The translations under genes and the position numbers were made by a program. Shown here one piece after another: positions 44,343-53,455 of a stretch of 64,000 bases of DNA (position 1 is its first letter; the number at the start of each line of letters is the position of its first letter). The notes under the pieces are model-generated. The model searched no databases. It saw only the letters and a program-made list of their open reading frames with translations, and had not been told where the DNA came from. Source of the stretch: an uncultured Acetatifactor sp. GTDB taxonomy: Bacteria > Bacillota > Clostridia > Lachnospirales > Lachnospiraceae. The stretch covers positions 1-64,000 of the forward strand of contig CAKSAN010000009.1 in NCBI GenBank assembly GCA_934436435.1. The letters run 5' to 3'.

Positions 44343-44894
44343 ATGAAGACAAAAGAATTGCTGGCTGACAGTTTTCGTGAGCTGGTGCTTACCACACCTT
44401 TTTCCAAAATATCCATCAAAATGATCACCGACGGCGCTCATGTGATCCGTCCTACCTTTTACAACTACTTTCAGGATAAATACGAAGTCATTGAATTCCT
44501 GTTTGCCCGGGATATCGGCAGCAAGGTGGAGGTCATGATCGACAATGATATGGAGCACGAAGCCATCCGGCTGATGTTCCTGTGTTTTGAGGAAAATAAG
44601 GAATACTACCGCCGCCTTTTCGAGATCCACGGTCAGAATTGTTTCGGAGAATTCTTTGCACATTATTGTGAAGAGACCTTTTTCCGCATTCTGTCCAGAC
44701 ACCCCATGAAGCCGATGCCCTGCGAACTGATCACGGCTCAGGGGCTTGCACATTACAATGCCCATCTGCTGATCGAGATCCTCCGGCTATGGCTGTCTTC
44801 ACCGAAGGACATTCCTGCGGAAAAGGTATTTGAAAGCTACCAGTTCATTATGCGGACACCGATCCTGGACATGATCCAGTATCCTGAGAACTGA
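44343..44894 (+). CDS. TetR-family transcriptional regulator
   Basis: A 183-residue regulator, one of few plus-strand genes. The N-terminal helix-turn-helix covers FSKISIKMITDGAHVIRPTFYNYFQDKYEV, which I quote only for its TFYNYF recognition helix; the C-terminal 120 residues are the ligand or dimer domain. It is divergent from the zinc-ribbon trio and closed by its own terminator, so no target operon is obvious apart from its own promoter. Confidence 0.88.
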   Translation: MKTKELLADSFRELVLTTPFSKISIKMITDGAHVIRPTFYNYFQDKYEVIEFLFARDIGSKVEVMIDNDMEHEAIRLMFLCFEENKEYYRRLFEIHGQNCFGEFFAHYCEETFFRILSRHPMKPMPCELITAQGLAHYNAHLLIEILRLWLSSPKDIPAEKVFESYQFIMRTPILDMIQYPEN

Positions 44895-44897
44895 AGA

Positions 44898-44935
44898 AAG
44901 AGACAGGCAAGTCCTCCGGATCTTGTCTGTCTCTT
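44898..44935 (+). terminator. Terminator after the TetR gene, possibly shared with aspartate kinase
   Basis: AGAGACAGGCAAG pairs with CTTGTCTGTCTCT (one G-U type change) between two convergent genes, followed by TTCTATT. It can serve both strands. Confidence 0.75.
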
Positions 44936-44966
44936 CTATTATATAATATATAACCATATCTTTTCT

Positions 44967-46286
44967 TTACAGTCTTGTGGTCACGAAAATATCATAAATG
45001 GAGCGGATCGCCATCTCGAAATCCTCATTTGCCACACCGATGATGATATTCAGCTCGGAAGATCCCTGATCGATCATCTTGACATTGATGTTGTTGTGTG
45101 CCAGTGCGGAGAAGATTCTTCCGGCAGTACCGCGGGTGGACTTCATGCCACGGCCTACCACAGCGATCAGCGCCAGATCGGACTCAATATCAATCGTATC
45201 GGGATTTGCCAGTCTGTGGAGGCCTGCCACTACCTTCTGTTCTTTGTGCATAAACTCGTCCTGATGTACGAATACAGTCATGGTATCAATACCGGAAGGA
45301 ACATGCTCAAAGGAGATTCCGTTTTCTTCAAAAGCCTGCAATACCTTTCTGCCGAAACCGATCTCAGAGTTCATCATATCTTTTTCAATATTGACGGAGC
45401 AGAAGCCCTTCTTGCCGGCAATACCGGTGATGACATATTTGGACTTCTGGCAGGTGCTTCCCACGATCCAGGTACCATTATCCTCGGGAGCGTTGGTGTT
45501 GCGGATATTGATGGGGATACCTTCCTGACGTACCGGGAAGATGGCATCTTCATGAAGTACGGTAGCGCCCATATATGCCAGCTCACGGAGTTCACGGTAG
45601 GTAATGGTCTCAATAGCTTCGGGATGGTCAATGATCCGGGGATCTGCGATCAGGAAGCCGGACACATCCGTCCAGTTCTCATAGACATCTGCTTTGGCTG
45701 CCTTGGCCACGATGGATCCGGTAATATCGGAACCGCCTCTGGAGAAGGTCTTTACCGTTCCGTCGGGCATGGCACCGTAGAATCCGGGTACCACTGCTTC
45801 CTTGCTCTCTGCCAGTCTGGCGCGAAGGACTTCGTTGGTCTTAACAGCATCGAATTCGCCGTTCTCATCAAAGAAAATCACGGTTGCGGCATCAATGAAA
45901 TCATAGCCCAGATAATTTGCCATGATAATACCGTTCAGATATTCGCCACGGGAAGCTGCATAATTGCTTCCGGCCTTTGCCTTAAAATTCTTCTCAATGG
46001 TCTTGAACTCTTCGCCAAGATCCAGATCTAACTGCAAGCCGTCGATGATTTCCTGATAACGGGCTTTGATGGCATCCAGCTCTGCCTTGAAGCTCTTGCC
46101 CTGATCTGCCAGGTCATAGCAGGCATACAGCATATCCGTCACCTTGGTGTCATCGGAAAATCTCTTTCCCGGTGCGGAGGGTACCACATATTTTCTTTCC
46201 TTATCCGCGCGGATGATGTTTCCTACCTTTTTGAACTGCTCTGCACTTGCCAGAGAGCTTCCACCGAATTTCACTACTTTTGACAT
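44967..46286 (-). CDS. lysC: Aspartate kinase
   Basis: A 439-residue enzyme that phosphorylates aspartate at the head of the lysine, methionine and threonine pathways. It begins MSKVVKFGGSSLASAEQF, contains TFSRGGSDITGSIVAKA in the kinase core, and ends with two ACT domains (VNIEKDMMNSEIGFG and LALIAVVGRGMKST) that bind feedback inhibitors. It follows homoserine dehydrogenase by 85 bases, a gap filled by a repeat remnant. No lysine riboswitch fits that gap. Confidence 0.95.
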   Translation of the reverse strand: MSKVVKFGGSSLASAEQFKKVGNIIRADKERKYVVPSAPGKRFSDDTKVTDMLYACYDLADQGKSFKAELDAIKARYQEIIDGLQLDLDLGEEFKTIEKNFKAKAGSNYAASRGEYLNGIIMANYLGYDFIDAATVIFFDENGEFDAVKTNEVLRARLAESKEAVVPGFYGAMPDGTVKTFSRGGSDITGSIVAKAAKADVYENWTDVSGFLIADPRIIDHPEAIETITYRELRELAYMGATVLHEDAIFPVRQEGIPINIRNTNAPEDNGTWIVGSTCQKSKYVITGIAGKKGFCSVNIEKDMMNSEIGFGRKVLQAFEENGISFEHVPSGIDTMTVFVHQDEFMHKEQKVVAGLHRLANPDTIDIESDLALIAVVGRGMKSTRGTAGRIFSALAHNNINVKMIDQGSSELNIIIGVANEDFEMAIRSIYDIFVTTRL

Positions 46287-46312
46287 AACATTTTCTCCTC
46301 AAATATATTTTT

Positions 46313-46371
46313 ATTCAGAGCCATTAAATATTGTCCGATTCTCGTCGAATGCTTGCATATTCTTTACTCTA
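46313..46371. repeat. Partial copy of the 51.3 kb structured repeat (left half)
   Basis: Positions 46313-46358 align with 51301-51347: both begin ATTCAGAGCC and share an identical 16-base CGTCGAATGCTTGCAT. The right half is absent. It fills the short gap between homoserine dehydrogenase and aspartate kinase, reaching the stop codon of the former. Confidence 0.65.
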
Positions 46372-47583
46372 TTATACGCAACGGATCCTGCCGAGCATCT
46401 GTTCACCCAGTGCTTCGTATTTTGCCTGGAAATCTTTTTCCTTCATGCTCTGTGTGAAGTATCCGAAGTCTTCCTTCCGGTCCTTAAGATGTACCATCTG
46501 TCCGCCGGGGAACGCTGCCTCGACCGCATCTTCCGCTCCGGCCTTTGCTCTGATGAAGAAGCTTCTCTCGGCCTCGCCGATGTCTGCCAGCTTTACTTCC
46601 TCTTTGTCCCAGAAGCACATGATCACCTTGCCCTGATGTCTTGCGCAGTCGATGACATCCGATACTACCGCGCTGGCGGTGGGAAGCTTACCGGCGCCCC
46701 TTCCGTAATACATGGAATCTCCCAGCATATTGCCGGTGACAAATACGGCATTGAACACACCGTGTACCATGGCCAGCGGATGCTCTTTGGAAAGCAGGAA
46801 AGGTGCTACCATAACCTCCGCAGTATTGTCATCAATGGCGCGGCTTCTGCCCAGCAGCTTGATGGTATGATCCGTGGCATTGGCATATTCGAAATCCGCC
46901 GCGGTGATCTTCGTGATGCCCTCGGTGGGAATCTTCTCGGAATCCACATTTTTGCTGAACATCAGGGAGGACAGAATCGCGATCTTGCGGCAGGCATCGT
47001 GGCCTTCCACATCCGCTTCCGGATTACGCTCCGCATATCCCTTGTCCTGTGCTTCCTTCAGCACGGTGGCAAAATCAGCGCCCTCTTTTTCCATTTTGCT
47101 TAAAATATAGTTCGTGGTACCGTTTAAAATACCGTTGATGGCTTCGATCTTCTCCGCAGTCAGGGAGTAATTTAACGGCCGGATAATGGGAATACCGCCA
47201 CCTACACTGGCTTCAAACAGATAGTTGCAATTATGTTCTCTGGCGATCTGCAACAGTTCGGGACCGTGCTTGGCCACCAGTTCCTTGTTGGAAGTGCAGA
47301 CGCTCTTGCCTGCCTCCAATGACTGCTTCGTGAACTGGTAAGCGGCTCCCACACCGCCCATGGTCTCACAGACGATGGCCACGCTGTCGTCATTTAAAAT
47401 TGTGTTGAAATCATGAATGACCTTGTCTTCGTAAGGATCTCCCGGGAAATCTCTCAGATCCAGAATGTATTTTACCTCCAGTTCCTGCGCAGACTTCTTA
47501 TTCACCATGTCCTTATTCTTCTCGATAACTTCCACTACACCGCTTCCTACGGTGCCGTAACCTAATACCGCAACATTGATCAT
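46372..47583 (-). CDS. hom: Homoserine dehydrogenase
   Basis: A 403-residue NAD(P)-dependent enzyme reducing aspartate semialdehyde to homoserine. The Rossmann motif is VLGYGTVGSGVVEVI at the start; the catalytic region contains GILNGTTNYILSKM and AERNPEADVEGHDACRKI. The C-terminal 60 residues form an ACT-like regulatory domain. It lies 36 bases after an ACT-domain regulator-like gene and before aspartate kinase, forming a small threonine/methionine pathway operon. Confidence 0.95.
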   Translation of the reverse strand: MINVAVLGYGTVGSGVVEVIEKNKDMVNKKSAQELEVKYILDLRDFPGDPYEDKVIHDFNTILNDDSVAIVCETMGGVGAAYQFTKQSLEAGKSVCTSNKELVAKHGPELLQIAREHNCNYLFEASVGGGIPIIRPLNYSLTAEKIEAINGILNGTTNYILSKMEKEGADFATVLKEAQDKGYAERNPEADVEGHDACRKIAILSSLMFSKNVDSEKIPTEGITKITAADFEYANATDHTIKLLGRSRAIDDNTAEVMVAPFLLSKEHPLAMVHGVFNAVFVTGNMLGDSMYYGRGAGKLPTASAVVSDVIDCARHQGKVIMCFWDKEEVKLADIGEAERSFFIRAKAGAEDAVEAAFPGGQMVHLKDRKEDFGYFTQSMKEKDFQAKYEALGEQMLGRIRCV

Positions 47584-47619
47584 ATAATAACCCTTGCCTT
47601 TCTTTTCTATCGTTTCGCA

Positions 47620-48063
47620 TTATTCCTTTGCCAGTATTTTTACATGATGTACACTGGACTGTTCTTCCAGCTGTTCGATCATCCGGGAGATATCCCCCGT
47701 GGTCTGCAATACCTGAATGCTCAGCGTCAGAGAAGCGATCCCGTTGATGGGAATACTCTGATGGATGGTCAGGATATTGGCCCGATACTCTGCGATGATC
47801 TTCAGCACATCTGACAAGATTCCCGGCTCATCATCCATCTGAAAGGTAAGTGTGATGGTCGTTCCCTGTGAATTGTCATGAAAGGGGAAAATGTCATCTT
47901 TGTACTTATAAAAAGAACTGCGGCTGATACCTACCGCATCAACCGCTTCCTGTATGGTCAGAACCTTCTCTGCCTCAAGAAGCCGCTTTGCTTCCACTAC
48001 CTTTAACAGTACTTCGGGTATTGCCTTCTGCTTCACCACAAAATACTTGGTCGTTTCTCCCAT
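47620..48063 (-). CDS. HTH plus ACT-domain protein (PheB/UPF0735-like)
   Basis: A 147-residue protein. Residues 1-60 include a helix-turn-helix-like segment (TIQEAVDAVGISRSSFYKY) and residues 70-147 an ACT domain (MDDEPGILSDVLKIIAEY and NILTIHQSIPINGIASL). This is the layout of PheB/UPF0735 proteins that probably sense amino acids. It is first in the operon with homoserine dehydrogenase and aspartate kinase, so threonine or a related amino acid is a reasonable ligand, by inference. Confidence 0.88.
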   Translation of the reverse strand: MGETTKYFVVKQKAIPEVLLKVVEAKRLLEAEKVLTIQEAVDAVGISRSSFYKYKDDIFPFHDNSQGTTITLTFQMDDEPGILSDVLKIIAEYRANILTIHQSIPINGIASLTLSIQVLQTTGDISRMIEQLEEQSSVHHVKILAKE

Positions 48064-48147
48064 ATGTTATCCTTTCTGTCGGTTCGTATCCGTAGTACGG
48101 ACACTTGTTTTTCACCGAGGGATATTCTAGCACAGTAAAGTATGAAA

Positions 48148-48182
48148 GGCAACCCCCATTTTTATCAAAAATGGGGATTGCC
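48148..48182 (-). terminator. Terminator after the sulfatase-fold gene
   Basis: GGCAACCCCCATTTTT pairs with AAAAATGGGGATTGCC with a single mismatch and a 3-base loop. It begins at the end of the sulfatase-fold gene and separates it from the ACT-domain operon. Confidence 0.75.
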
Positions 48183-48183
48183 T

Positions 48184-49851
48184 CTAATTTTTACGCTGAT
48201 AAGTAACTCCGGTGGCCCGGTAAGCTCCGAAATCCCACGCAGGTCCTGTCTGCATCCATTCCTGCATGACGTGATTCGTATTTTCATAAAAAATGTAACG
48301 ACGTTCTCTCTTTTCCCCTTCTTTATATGGGAAAATGCCACCTCCCGCCGCTCCGTCCATCAGTTTTACCCAGGCATCCGGAAGGTCCTCATAAGCCGCC
48401 GGAACCATGGATGTCTGTAACGGATGGCTCTCACCAACGCCTTTTACCAGGAACAGCGGATTCTGTCTGCCATAGGCAGAGACCTCATCCTGTGGATCAA
48501 AACCATGATCCGACATGACGATGATGACCGAATTGTCATACAGTCCCGACTGTTTCAGTTTCTGAAGGAACCGGCCGATCACCCGGATATTGGCTTCCAA
48601 CGTCTCAGGATAGGAAGAATCTCCCACGGCATTCAGATCCGCATCATACAAAAAGGGAACATGTCCGCCCTGCAAATGGTAATACCGGAAGCATTTTCCC
48701 TCCTGATACGTTACCTCTTCCTCCTGCATATGCGTGGCAAACTCTTTCAGATCCCAGGTATACAGGGGATTGCTCTCGTCCACAAACGCATTGTGCTGCC
48801 CCTGTGTCTGTGCAATGGCACGGTAACAATATTCCTTCAGGAAAAAGGGTGCATAGCGGATGCCACCCAGCTTGCATACTGCCCGTCTGAAATACTTCCA
48901 GACATACACCTCATGCTGCAGCTCCACCATATTGGAAAACTGATAGGTATAGGAAGTCACCCACGGATCCGATTCATACAGTGCAATATCATAATCCCGC
49001 TCCGACAGTTCCCGGAACAGTCCGGATTCGTCCACAGCAGCCGCCGCATAATCCAGATAATAGCCTTCCCCCTCATACCATTTTCCCGACAAAATATACG
49101 GAACAGAAAATGCCGTCCAGGGATATGCTCCCACCATATCGGGATAATAGGTAAAATCCGCAAACGTCTCTTCATAAGACGGATCCGAATCCATCACTTC
49201 CTCAAAAGCCTTCGCATCCACCGCGTCCAATAACAATATCAGAAAATTCTGATCCTGTGACAGACAGTACTGCCCGTTCTCCAGCGCATAATAAGTCGTT
49301 CTCTCCCGATAAGCTCCCGTGGTCACAGTCATCGTCACAAGGGTTATCATAAGGATTCCCAAAAGGCCCCCGCTCACGGCCATGCAGGCACCCCGGAACC
49401 GTATTGCACCCAACAGCTTTCCCGCAATCACCACCGCGGCTACTATGATAATACACACCACCGCCGTCTTTATATTTTCTCCCTTGTAGTCCTCCCATAC
49501 AATCTCCGTCCCGTCAAAGGGCGGCATATGGTTCACCAGAAAATTTCCCTGCACATAGAAGGTCAGCAGACCCACCAACTCCGCCGCCGTAACGAACCGG
49601 CAGAGACCTTTGGATATGCAGGCTGTTAAAAGTATGCCCAGCGCATTCAATCCAAAGAAAATCGCAAAATTTTCCAGAGCCGCTTTCAGTATCTTATAAA
49701 AATCAAACCAGAATTCTGTCTGGTTCGTAACATATAATTCCAGCGGTGCATAAATAAAAAGCATAAAACAGGTAGCCAAAGCTGCTAACAGCCCTGCCAC
49801 TGCCACCTTCCATCTGTCCGTTACAAAAGTTTTCCATTTCTCCTTTTTCAT
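48184..49851 (-). CDS. Membrane sulfatase/alkaline-phosphatase-fold protein
   Basis: A 555-residue protein with about five membrane spans in the first 180 residues and an extracytoplasmic catalytic domain. That domain has LILLLDAVDAKAF, a probable nucleophile Thr in YPWTAFSVPYILSG, HLQGGHVPF and VIIVMSDHGFDPQ, the set of metal ligands in LtaS/EptA-like phosphotransferases. The likely job is transfer or cleavage of a phosphoglycerol or phosphoethanolamine group on the surface. It stands alone between glyA and the hom operon. The precise substrate is not predictable. Confidence 0.8.
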   Translation of the reverse strand: MKKEKWKTFVTDRWKVAVAGLLAALATCFMLFIYAPLELYVTNQTEFWFDFYKILKAALENFAIFFGLNALGILLTACISKGLCRFVTAAELVGLLTFYVQGNFLVNHMPPFDGTEIVWEDYKGENIKTAVVCIIIVAAVVIAGKLLGAIRFRGACMAVSGGLLGILMITLVTMTVTTGAYRERTTYYALENGQYCLSQDQNFLILLLDAVDAKAFEEVMDSDPSYEETFADFTYYPDMVGAYPWTAFSVPYILSGKWYEGEGYYLDYAAAAVDESGLFRELSERDYDIALYESDPWVTSYTYQFSNMVELQHEVYVWKYFRRAVCKLGGIRYAPFFLKEYCYRAIAQTQGQHNAFVDESNPLYTWDLKEFATHMQEEEVTYQEGKCFRYYHLQGGHVPFLYDADLNAVGDSSYPETLEANIRVIGRFLQKLKQSGLYDNSVIIVMSDHGFDPQDEVSAYGRQNPLFLVKGVGESHPLQTSMVPAAYEDLPDAWVKLMDGAAGGGIFPYKEGEKRERRYIFYENTNHVMQEWMQTGPAWDFGAYRATGVTYQRKN

Positions 49852-49954
49852 CTGTGACTCCGATCTGCGGTTCTTTTGTATCCGTCAAACATTTTAACAT
49901 GACATCTTCGTAAACTCAACTCCGGCACCGACATTTCGTTCCATTCCCTATAAC

Positions 49955-49996
49955 AAAAGACCGACCAGTACATTTCACATGTACCGACCGGTCTTT
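49955..49996 (-). terminator. Terminator after glyA
   Basis: AAAGACCGACCAGTACAT pairs with ATGTACCGACCGGTCTTT (three wobble-type changes) around a 5-base loop, followed on the minus strand by TTTTGTTAT. It lies 15 bases after the glyA stop. Confidence 0.85.
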
Positions 49997-50011
49997 GAAG
50001 ACAGCTTCTGC

Positions 50012-51250
50012 TTAGATCAGAGGATATTTGTCTGTTAATTTCTGAATGATGGCTCTGGCTGCGGGAACCTGCTCCTCGCCGCCCTTGATGACCATGGCGA
50101 TGGCTTCTGCCACCTGATCCATATCCTCGGTATTCAGACCTCTGGAGGTTACCGCAGGGGTGCCCAGACGGATACCACTGGTCACGAACGGGGACTGGGG
50201 ATCATTGGGGATGGTGTTCTTGTTGGCGGTGATGTGTGCCGCATCCAACAGCTTCTCCACTGCTTTACCGGTCAGACCGTAAGGGGTCAGGTCTACCAGC
50301 ATCAGGTGATTGTCGGTACCTCCGGATACGATCTTGATGTCACGGCTCATCAGCCCCTTGCACAGTGCCTGAGCGTTGTCTATGATGTTTTTCTGATATA
50401 CCTTGAAGTCGTCGCTTAACGCTTCCTCGAAGCAGACAGCCTTGGCTGCAATCACATGCATCAGAGGACCGCCCTGAATGCCGGGGAAGATAGCCTTGTT
50501 GAAGTTGAATCTTTCGTTGGCTTCCTTGTTGCAGAGGATCAGACCGCCTCTGGGTCCGCGCAGTGTCTTGTGGGTGGTGGTGGTCACTACGTCTGCGTAG
50601 GGGATGGGACTGGGATGAAGGCCTGCTGCCACCAGTCCTGCAATATGCGCCATATCTACCATCAGTACCGCACCGACTTCATCCGCTACCTCACGGAATT
50701 TCTTGAAATCAATGGTACGTGCATACGCGGAAGCACCTGCAATGATCATCTTGGGCTTGCACTCCAGTGCCAGCTCTCTCATTCTGTCATAGTCTAAGAA
50801 TCCGTTGTCATCCACGCCGTAAGGTACCACATGGAAATATTTACCGGACATGTTGACGGGTGAACCGTGGGTCAGATGTCCACCGTGATCCAGATTCATT
50901 CCCATAATGGTGTCGCCGGGCTTCAGTACGGCAAACTGCACTGCCATATTCGCCTGTGCTCCGGAATGGGGCTGTACATTGGCATAATCGCAGCCGAACA
51001 GCTTCTTGGCACGCTCGATCGCCAGATTCTCAATGACATCCACACACTCACAGCCACCGTAATATCTTTTGCCGGGATAACCTTCCGCATATTTATTGGT
51101 CAGGGGACTGCCCATAGCCGCCATAACTGCCTTGCTCACCCAGTTCTCGGATGCGATCAGCTCAATATGACTGTTCTGTCGATTCTCCTCGTCGATAATG
51201 GCCTGTGCCACCTCAGGATCTACCTTTTTTACTTCATCCAATGAATACAT
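50012..51250 (-). CDS. glyA: Serine hydroxymethyltransferase
   Basis: A 412-residue PLP enzyme that interconverts serine and glycine with transfer of a one-carbon unit to tetrahydrofolate. The PLP lysine lies in [15 protein letters not shown], and [10 protein letters not shown] and [12 protein letters not shown] are family hallmarks. It is monocistronic with its own promoter (51462-51489), a 155-base structured leader element and a terminator. It starts [14 protein letters not shown] behind AAGGAGGAATGAGGC. Confidence 0.97.
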   Translation of the reverse strand: MYSLDEVKKVDPEVAQAIIDEENRQNSHIELIASENWVSKAVMAAMGSPLTNKYAEGYPGKRYYGGCECVDVIENLAIERAKKLFGCDYANVQPHSGAQANMAVQFAVLKPGDTIMGMNLDHGGHLTHGSPVNMSGKYFHVVPYGVDDNGFLDYDRMRELALECKPKMIIAGASAYARTIDFKKFREVADEVGAVLMVDMAHIAGLVAAGLHPSPIPYADVVTTTTHKTLRGPRGGLILCNKEANERFNFNKAIFPGIQGGPLMHVIAAKAVCFEEALSDDFKVYQKNIIDNAQALCKGLMSRDIKIVSGGTDNHLMLVDLTPYGLTGKAVEKLLDAAHITANKNTIPNDPQSPFVTSGIRLGTPAVTSRGLNTEDMDQVAEAIAMVIKGGEEQVPAARAIIQKLTDKYPLI

Positions 51251-51293
51251 GCCTCATTCCTCCTTATGTCACTGTCACGTTAATGTGATAAAC

Positions 51294-51448
51294 TGCAACT
51301 ATTCAGAGCCGTGTAAATATGATCTAATGAGCGTCGAATGCTTGCATTCGTAAGAGCATTTGATCATATTTATACGGCGAAGTAACCACATTCGCAAAAG
51401 GAAAGCCTCGAAGAGGCGGTTTTGCGAATGGGGTGCTGAATAGTTGCA
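51294..51448. repeat. 155-base structured repeat with terminal inverted repeats in the glyA leader
   Basis: The ends TGCAACTATTCAG and CTGAATAGTTGCA are a perfect 13-base inverted repeat. Inside are a 17-base stem (51308-51324 with 51362-51378, one mismatch) whose loop contains the perfect CGAATGC/GCATTCG hairpin, and a second hairpin at 51390-51429 (ATTCGCAAAA/TTTTGCGAAT with inner GCCTC/GAGGC). Folded, it makes a three-way junction. Partial copies at 30917 and 46313 suggest a MITE-like or REP-like element. It is transcribed as the glyA 5' leader. Confidence 0.75.
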
Positions 51449-51461
51449 AAACTTAGGTCTA

Positions 51462-51489
51462 AGTATAGCATAGAACTTTTTAATTGCAA
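51462..51489 (-). promoter_or_regulatory. glyA promoter
   Basis: Minus-strand -35 TTGCAA (51484-51489), a 16-base spacer and -10 TATACT (51462-51467). The start of transcription would be near 51455, so the whole structured repeat lies in the leader. Confidence 0.55.
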
Positions 51490-51508
51490 AGATGGAAAAT
51501 GAACAATG

Positions 51509-51537
51509 TTGGCAGAAGCTGTACAGTGTGTTAAAAT
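51509..51537 (+). promoter_or_regulatory. Promoter of the diacylglycerol-kinase-like gene
   Basis: -35 TTGGCA (51509-51514), a 17-base spacer and -10 TAAAAT (51532-51537), divergent from the glyA promoter. The gene starts 57 bases later behind GAGGAG. Confidence 0.6.
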
Positions 51538-51593
51538 AAAAGAATCTGTAAATACAAAGAAACAGGAACCGATACGAAAGATGAGGAGTACTC

Positions 51594-52553
51594 ATGTACC
51601 ATATTATTATCAATCCCGCCTCCCGTTCCGGCAGAGGAGCAAAGATCTGGTCGGAACAGGTAGAGCCGGCTCTGAAAGAAAGCGCAGTAGAATATAAGAC
51701 CTATTTTTCCAAAAAAGCCGGAGAAGTCAAGCGGCTGGCTGCACAGATTACCGCAGAGCATGCCGGGGAACCGGATTTAAAGCTGATCGTTCTGGGCGGT
51801 GACGGCACCGTGAACGAGGCTCTGCAGGGCATCGCAGATCCTTCCAAAGTCATCCTCGGCTACATTCCCACCGGCTCCAGCAACGATCTGGCCAGAGATC
51901 TGGGAATCTCCAAAGACCCGAAGGCAGCTCTGGATCTCATCCTTAAAAACACCTCTCCCAGAGCCATGGATCTGGGACGCCTGACCTATCTGGATGAGGA
52001 CCAGCCGGAGGAATCACGACTTTTCGCCGTCAGCTGCGGGATCGGTTTTGATGCTGCCGTCTGTGCGGAAGCCATGAGTTCCCGGATTAAAGATACCATG
52101 AACCGGATGGGCCTGGGCAAGCTGACCTATCTGGGAATTGCCCTGAAACAGCTGATCACTGCCCGCAAAGTCTCCTGCACCCTGACATTAGAGGACAGTG
52201 TACATGGAACCAGGGAATCCACACAGTTTCCCCGTTTTCTGTTCGTGACCTGCATGAGTCACCGCTATGAGGGGGGCGGGTTCATGTTCTGCCCTCCCGC
52301 CGTCGACCATGACGGCGTACTGGATCTGTGCACGGTAGGTAATATTTCCAAAGGGCTTGTACTGCTGGCCCTGCCCACCGCCTTTTTCGGCAAGCACTAT
52401 TTTGTCAGAGGCATCGATGCCCATACCGCCACGCAGATGTCCATTACCACCTCCGCGCCGCTGTGGGTGCATACTGATGGAGAAGTGACAAGACAGAGCC
52501 GCGGATTCCGCGTGGAGTGCCTCCCCGGTGCCATCCGCATGATTACTCCCTAA
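51594..52553 (+). CDS. Diacylglycerol/lipid kinase-like protein (YegS/DgkB type)
   Basis: A 319-residue protein with the DAGK catalytic motif VLGGDGTVNEALQG and the nucleotide loop GYIPTGSSNDLARDLG, plus the C-terminal beta-sandwich ending LWVHTDGEVTRQSRGFRV. It would phosphorylate diacylglycerol or a similar lipid, recycling it into phospholipid synthesis; DgkB supports lipoteichoic acid turnover in other Firmicutes. A PAP2-family gene with the opposite activity follows on the same strand, which may be a functional pair. Confidence 0.92.
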   Translation: MYHIIINPASRSGRGAKIWSEQVEPALKESAVEYKTYFSKKAGEVKRLAAQITAEHAGEPDLKLIVLGGDGTVNEALQGIADPSKVILGYIPTGSSNDLARDLGISKDPKAALDLILKNTSPRAMDLGRLTYLDEDQPEESRLFAVSCGIGFDAAVCAEAMSSRIKDTMNRMGLGKLTYLGIALKQLITARKVSCTLTLEDSVHGTRESTQFPRFLFVTCMSHRYEGGGFMFCPPAVDHDGVLDLCTVGNISKGLVLLALPTAFFGKHYFVRGIDAHTATQMSITTSAPLWVHTDGEVTRQSRGFRVECLPGAIRMITP

Positions 52554-52611
52554 ACGGATTTAACAGTACCTAAAGATTTTCTTAAGAATGCTTAAGTATT
52601 CTAAAAAAGCC

Positions 52612-52639
52612 TTGATTTTTTTCTTTCTACGGCTATACT
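52612..52639 (+). promoter_or_regulatory. Promoter of the PAP2 gene
   Basis: -35 TTGATT (52612-52617), a 16-base spacer and -10 TATACT (52634-52639), 45 bases before the ATG at 52685. Confidence 0.55.
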
Positions 52640-52684
52640 AAAATTGGTTTTGAAGCATAGGTTTTTTAGAGAAATGAGGTTTTT

Positions 52685-53368
52685 ATGGAAAAATTACGGA
52701 TCTTCTATTTAAAATATAAACATGCCATTCCTCTTATGGTATATGGCATTATTTACATGACCTGGTTCGTCTGGCTGGAGAAGAACACCGCCGGGCATTA
52801 CCGGATCATACATATGGCAGCGGATGATTACATTCCCTTCTGCGAAGTATTTGTCATTCCTTATTTTTTATGGTTTGCTTATGTATCTGCTGTGGTCATC
52901 TATTTCTTTTTTAAGGACAAAGAGGATTACTACCGCACCTGCATCTTCCTCTTCACCGGTATGACGATCTTCCTGATCATATCCACCCTGTGGCCCAACG
53001 GACAGCACCTTCGTCCCGCGGTAATGCCCAGAGACAATATCTTCACCCGCATGGTAGCCGCTCTGTACCGTACAGACACCCCTACCAACCTGTGGCCCAG
53101 CATTCATGTATATAATTCTCTGGGTGCGCATTTTGCCATTATCCGCAGTAAGTGTTTTGAGAAGAAAAAGGGCATCCGCATCGGTTCCCTGATCCTTGCA
53201 ATCTCCATTATCATGGCGACCATGTTCATCAAACAGCACTCCGTCTTCGATGTGCTTACCGCCTTCGTAATGGCTGCTGTAATGTATACTCTGGTATACC
53301 GTTATGACCTGCTGATCGCAGTAAGAGAGTTTCGCAACAAGAGAAAGGCAAAGCCGCAGATTGGCTGA
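52685..53368 (+). CDS. PAP2-family membrane phosphatase
   Basis: A 227-residue protein with about five to six membrane spans. PAP2 motifs are visible as WPSIHVYNSLGAH (PSxH) and IKQHSVFDVLTAF (HxxxD). Such enzymes dephosphorylate phosphatidic acid, phosphatidylglycerol phosphate or undecaprenyl pyrophosphate at the membrane. It follows the lipid-kinase-like gene by 131 bases with its own promoter. Which lipid it uses cannot be told from sequence. Confidence 0.85.
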   Translation: MEKLRIFYLKYKHAIPLMVYGIIYMTWFVWLEKNTAGHYRIIHMAADDYIPFCEVFVIPYFLWFAYVSAVVIYFFFKDKEDYYRTCIFLFTGMTIFLIISTLWPNGQHLRPAVMPRDNIFTRMVAALYRTDTPTNLWPSIHVYNSLGAHFAIIRSKCFEKKKGIRIGSLILAISIIMATMFIKQHSVFDVLTAFVMAAVMYTLVYRYDLLIAVREFRNKRKAKPQIG

Positions 53369-53389
53369 TAATGAATATTTTAGGACTAC

Positions 53390-53430
53390 AAAAATGCAGC
53401 GACGTTACTTCTTACGCCACTGCATTTTAT
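53390..53430. terminator. Bidirectional terminator between the PAP2 gene and glf
   Basis: AAAATGCAG (53391-53399) pairs with CTGCATTTT (53420-53428) between two convergent genes; A and T runs flank both sides. Confidence 0.7.
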
Positions 53431-53455
53431 TTTGCTGTTATTTATCTCTTCCCTG

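Noticed and set aside
46287..46371. Lysine riboswitch before aspartate kinase
   Set aside because: The gap is only 85 bases, lies inside an operon and is explained by the repeat remnant.
51251..51461. Glycine or tetrahydrofolate riboswitch before glyA
   Set aside because: The structure has perfect terminal inverted repeats and related sequences at two unrelated loci, and no known riboswitch core was recognised.
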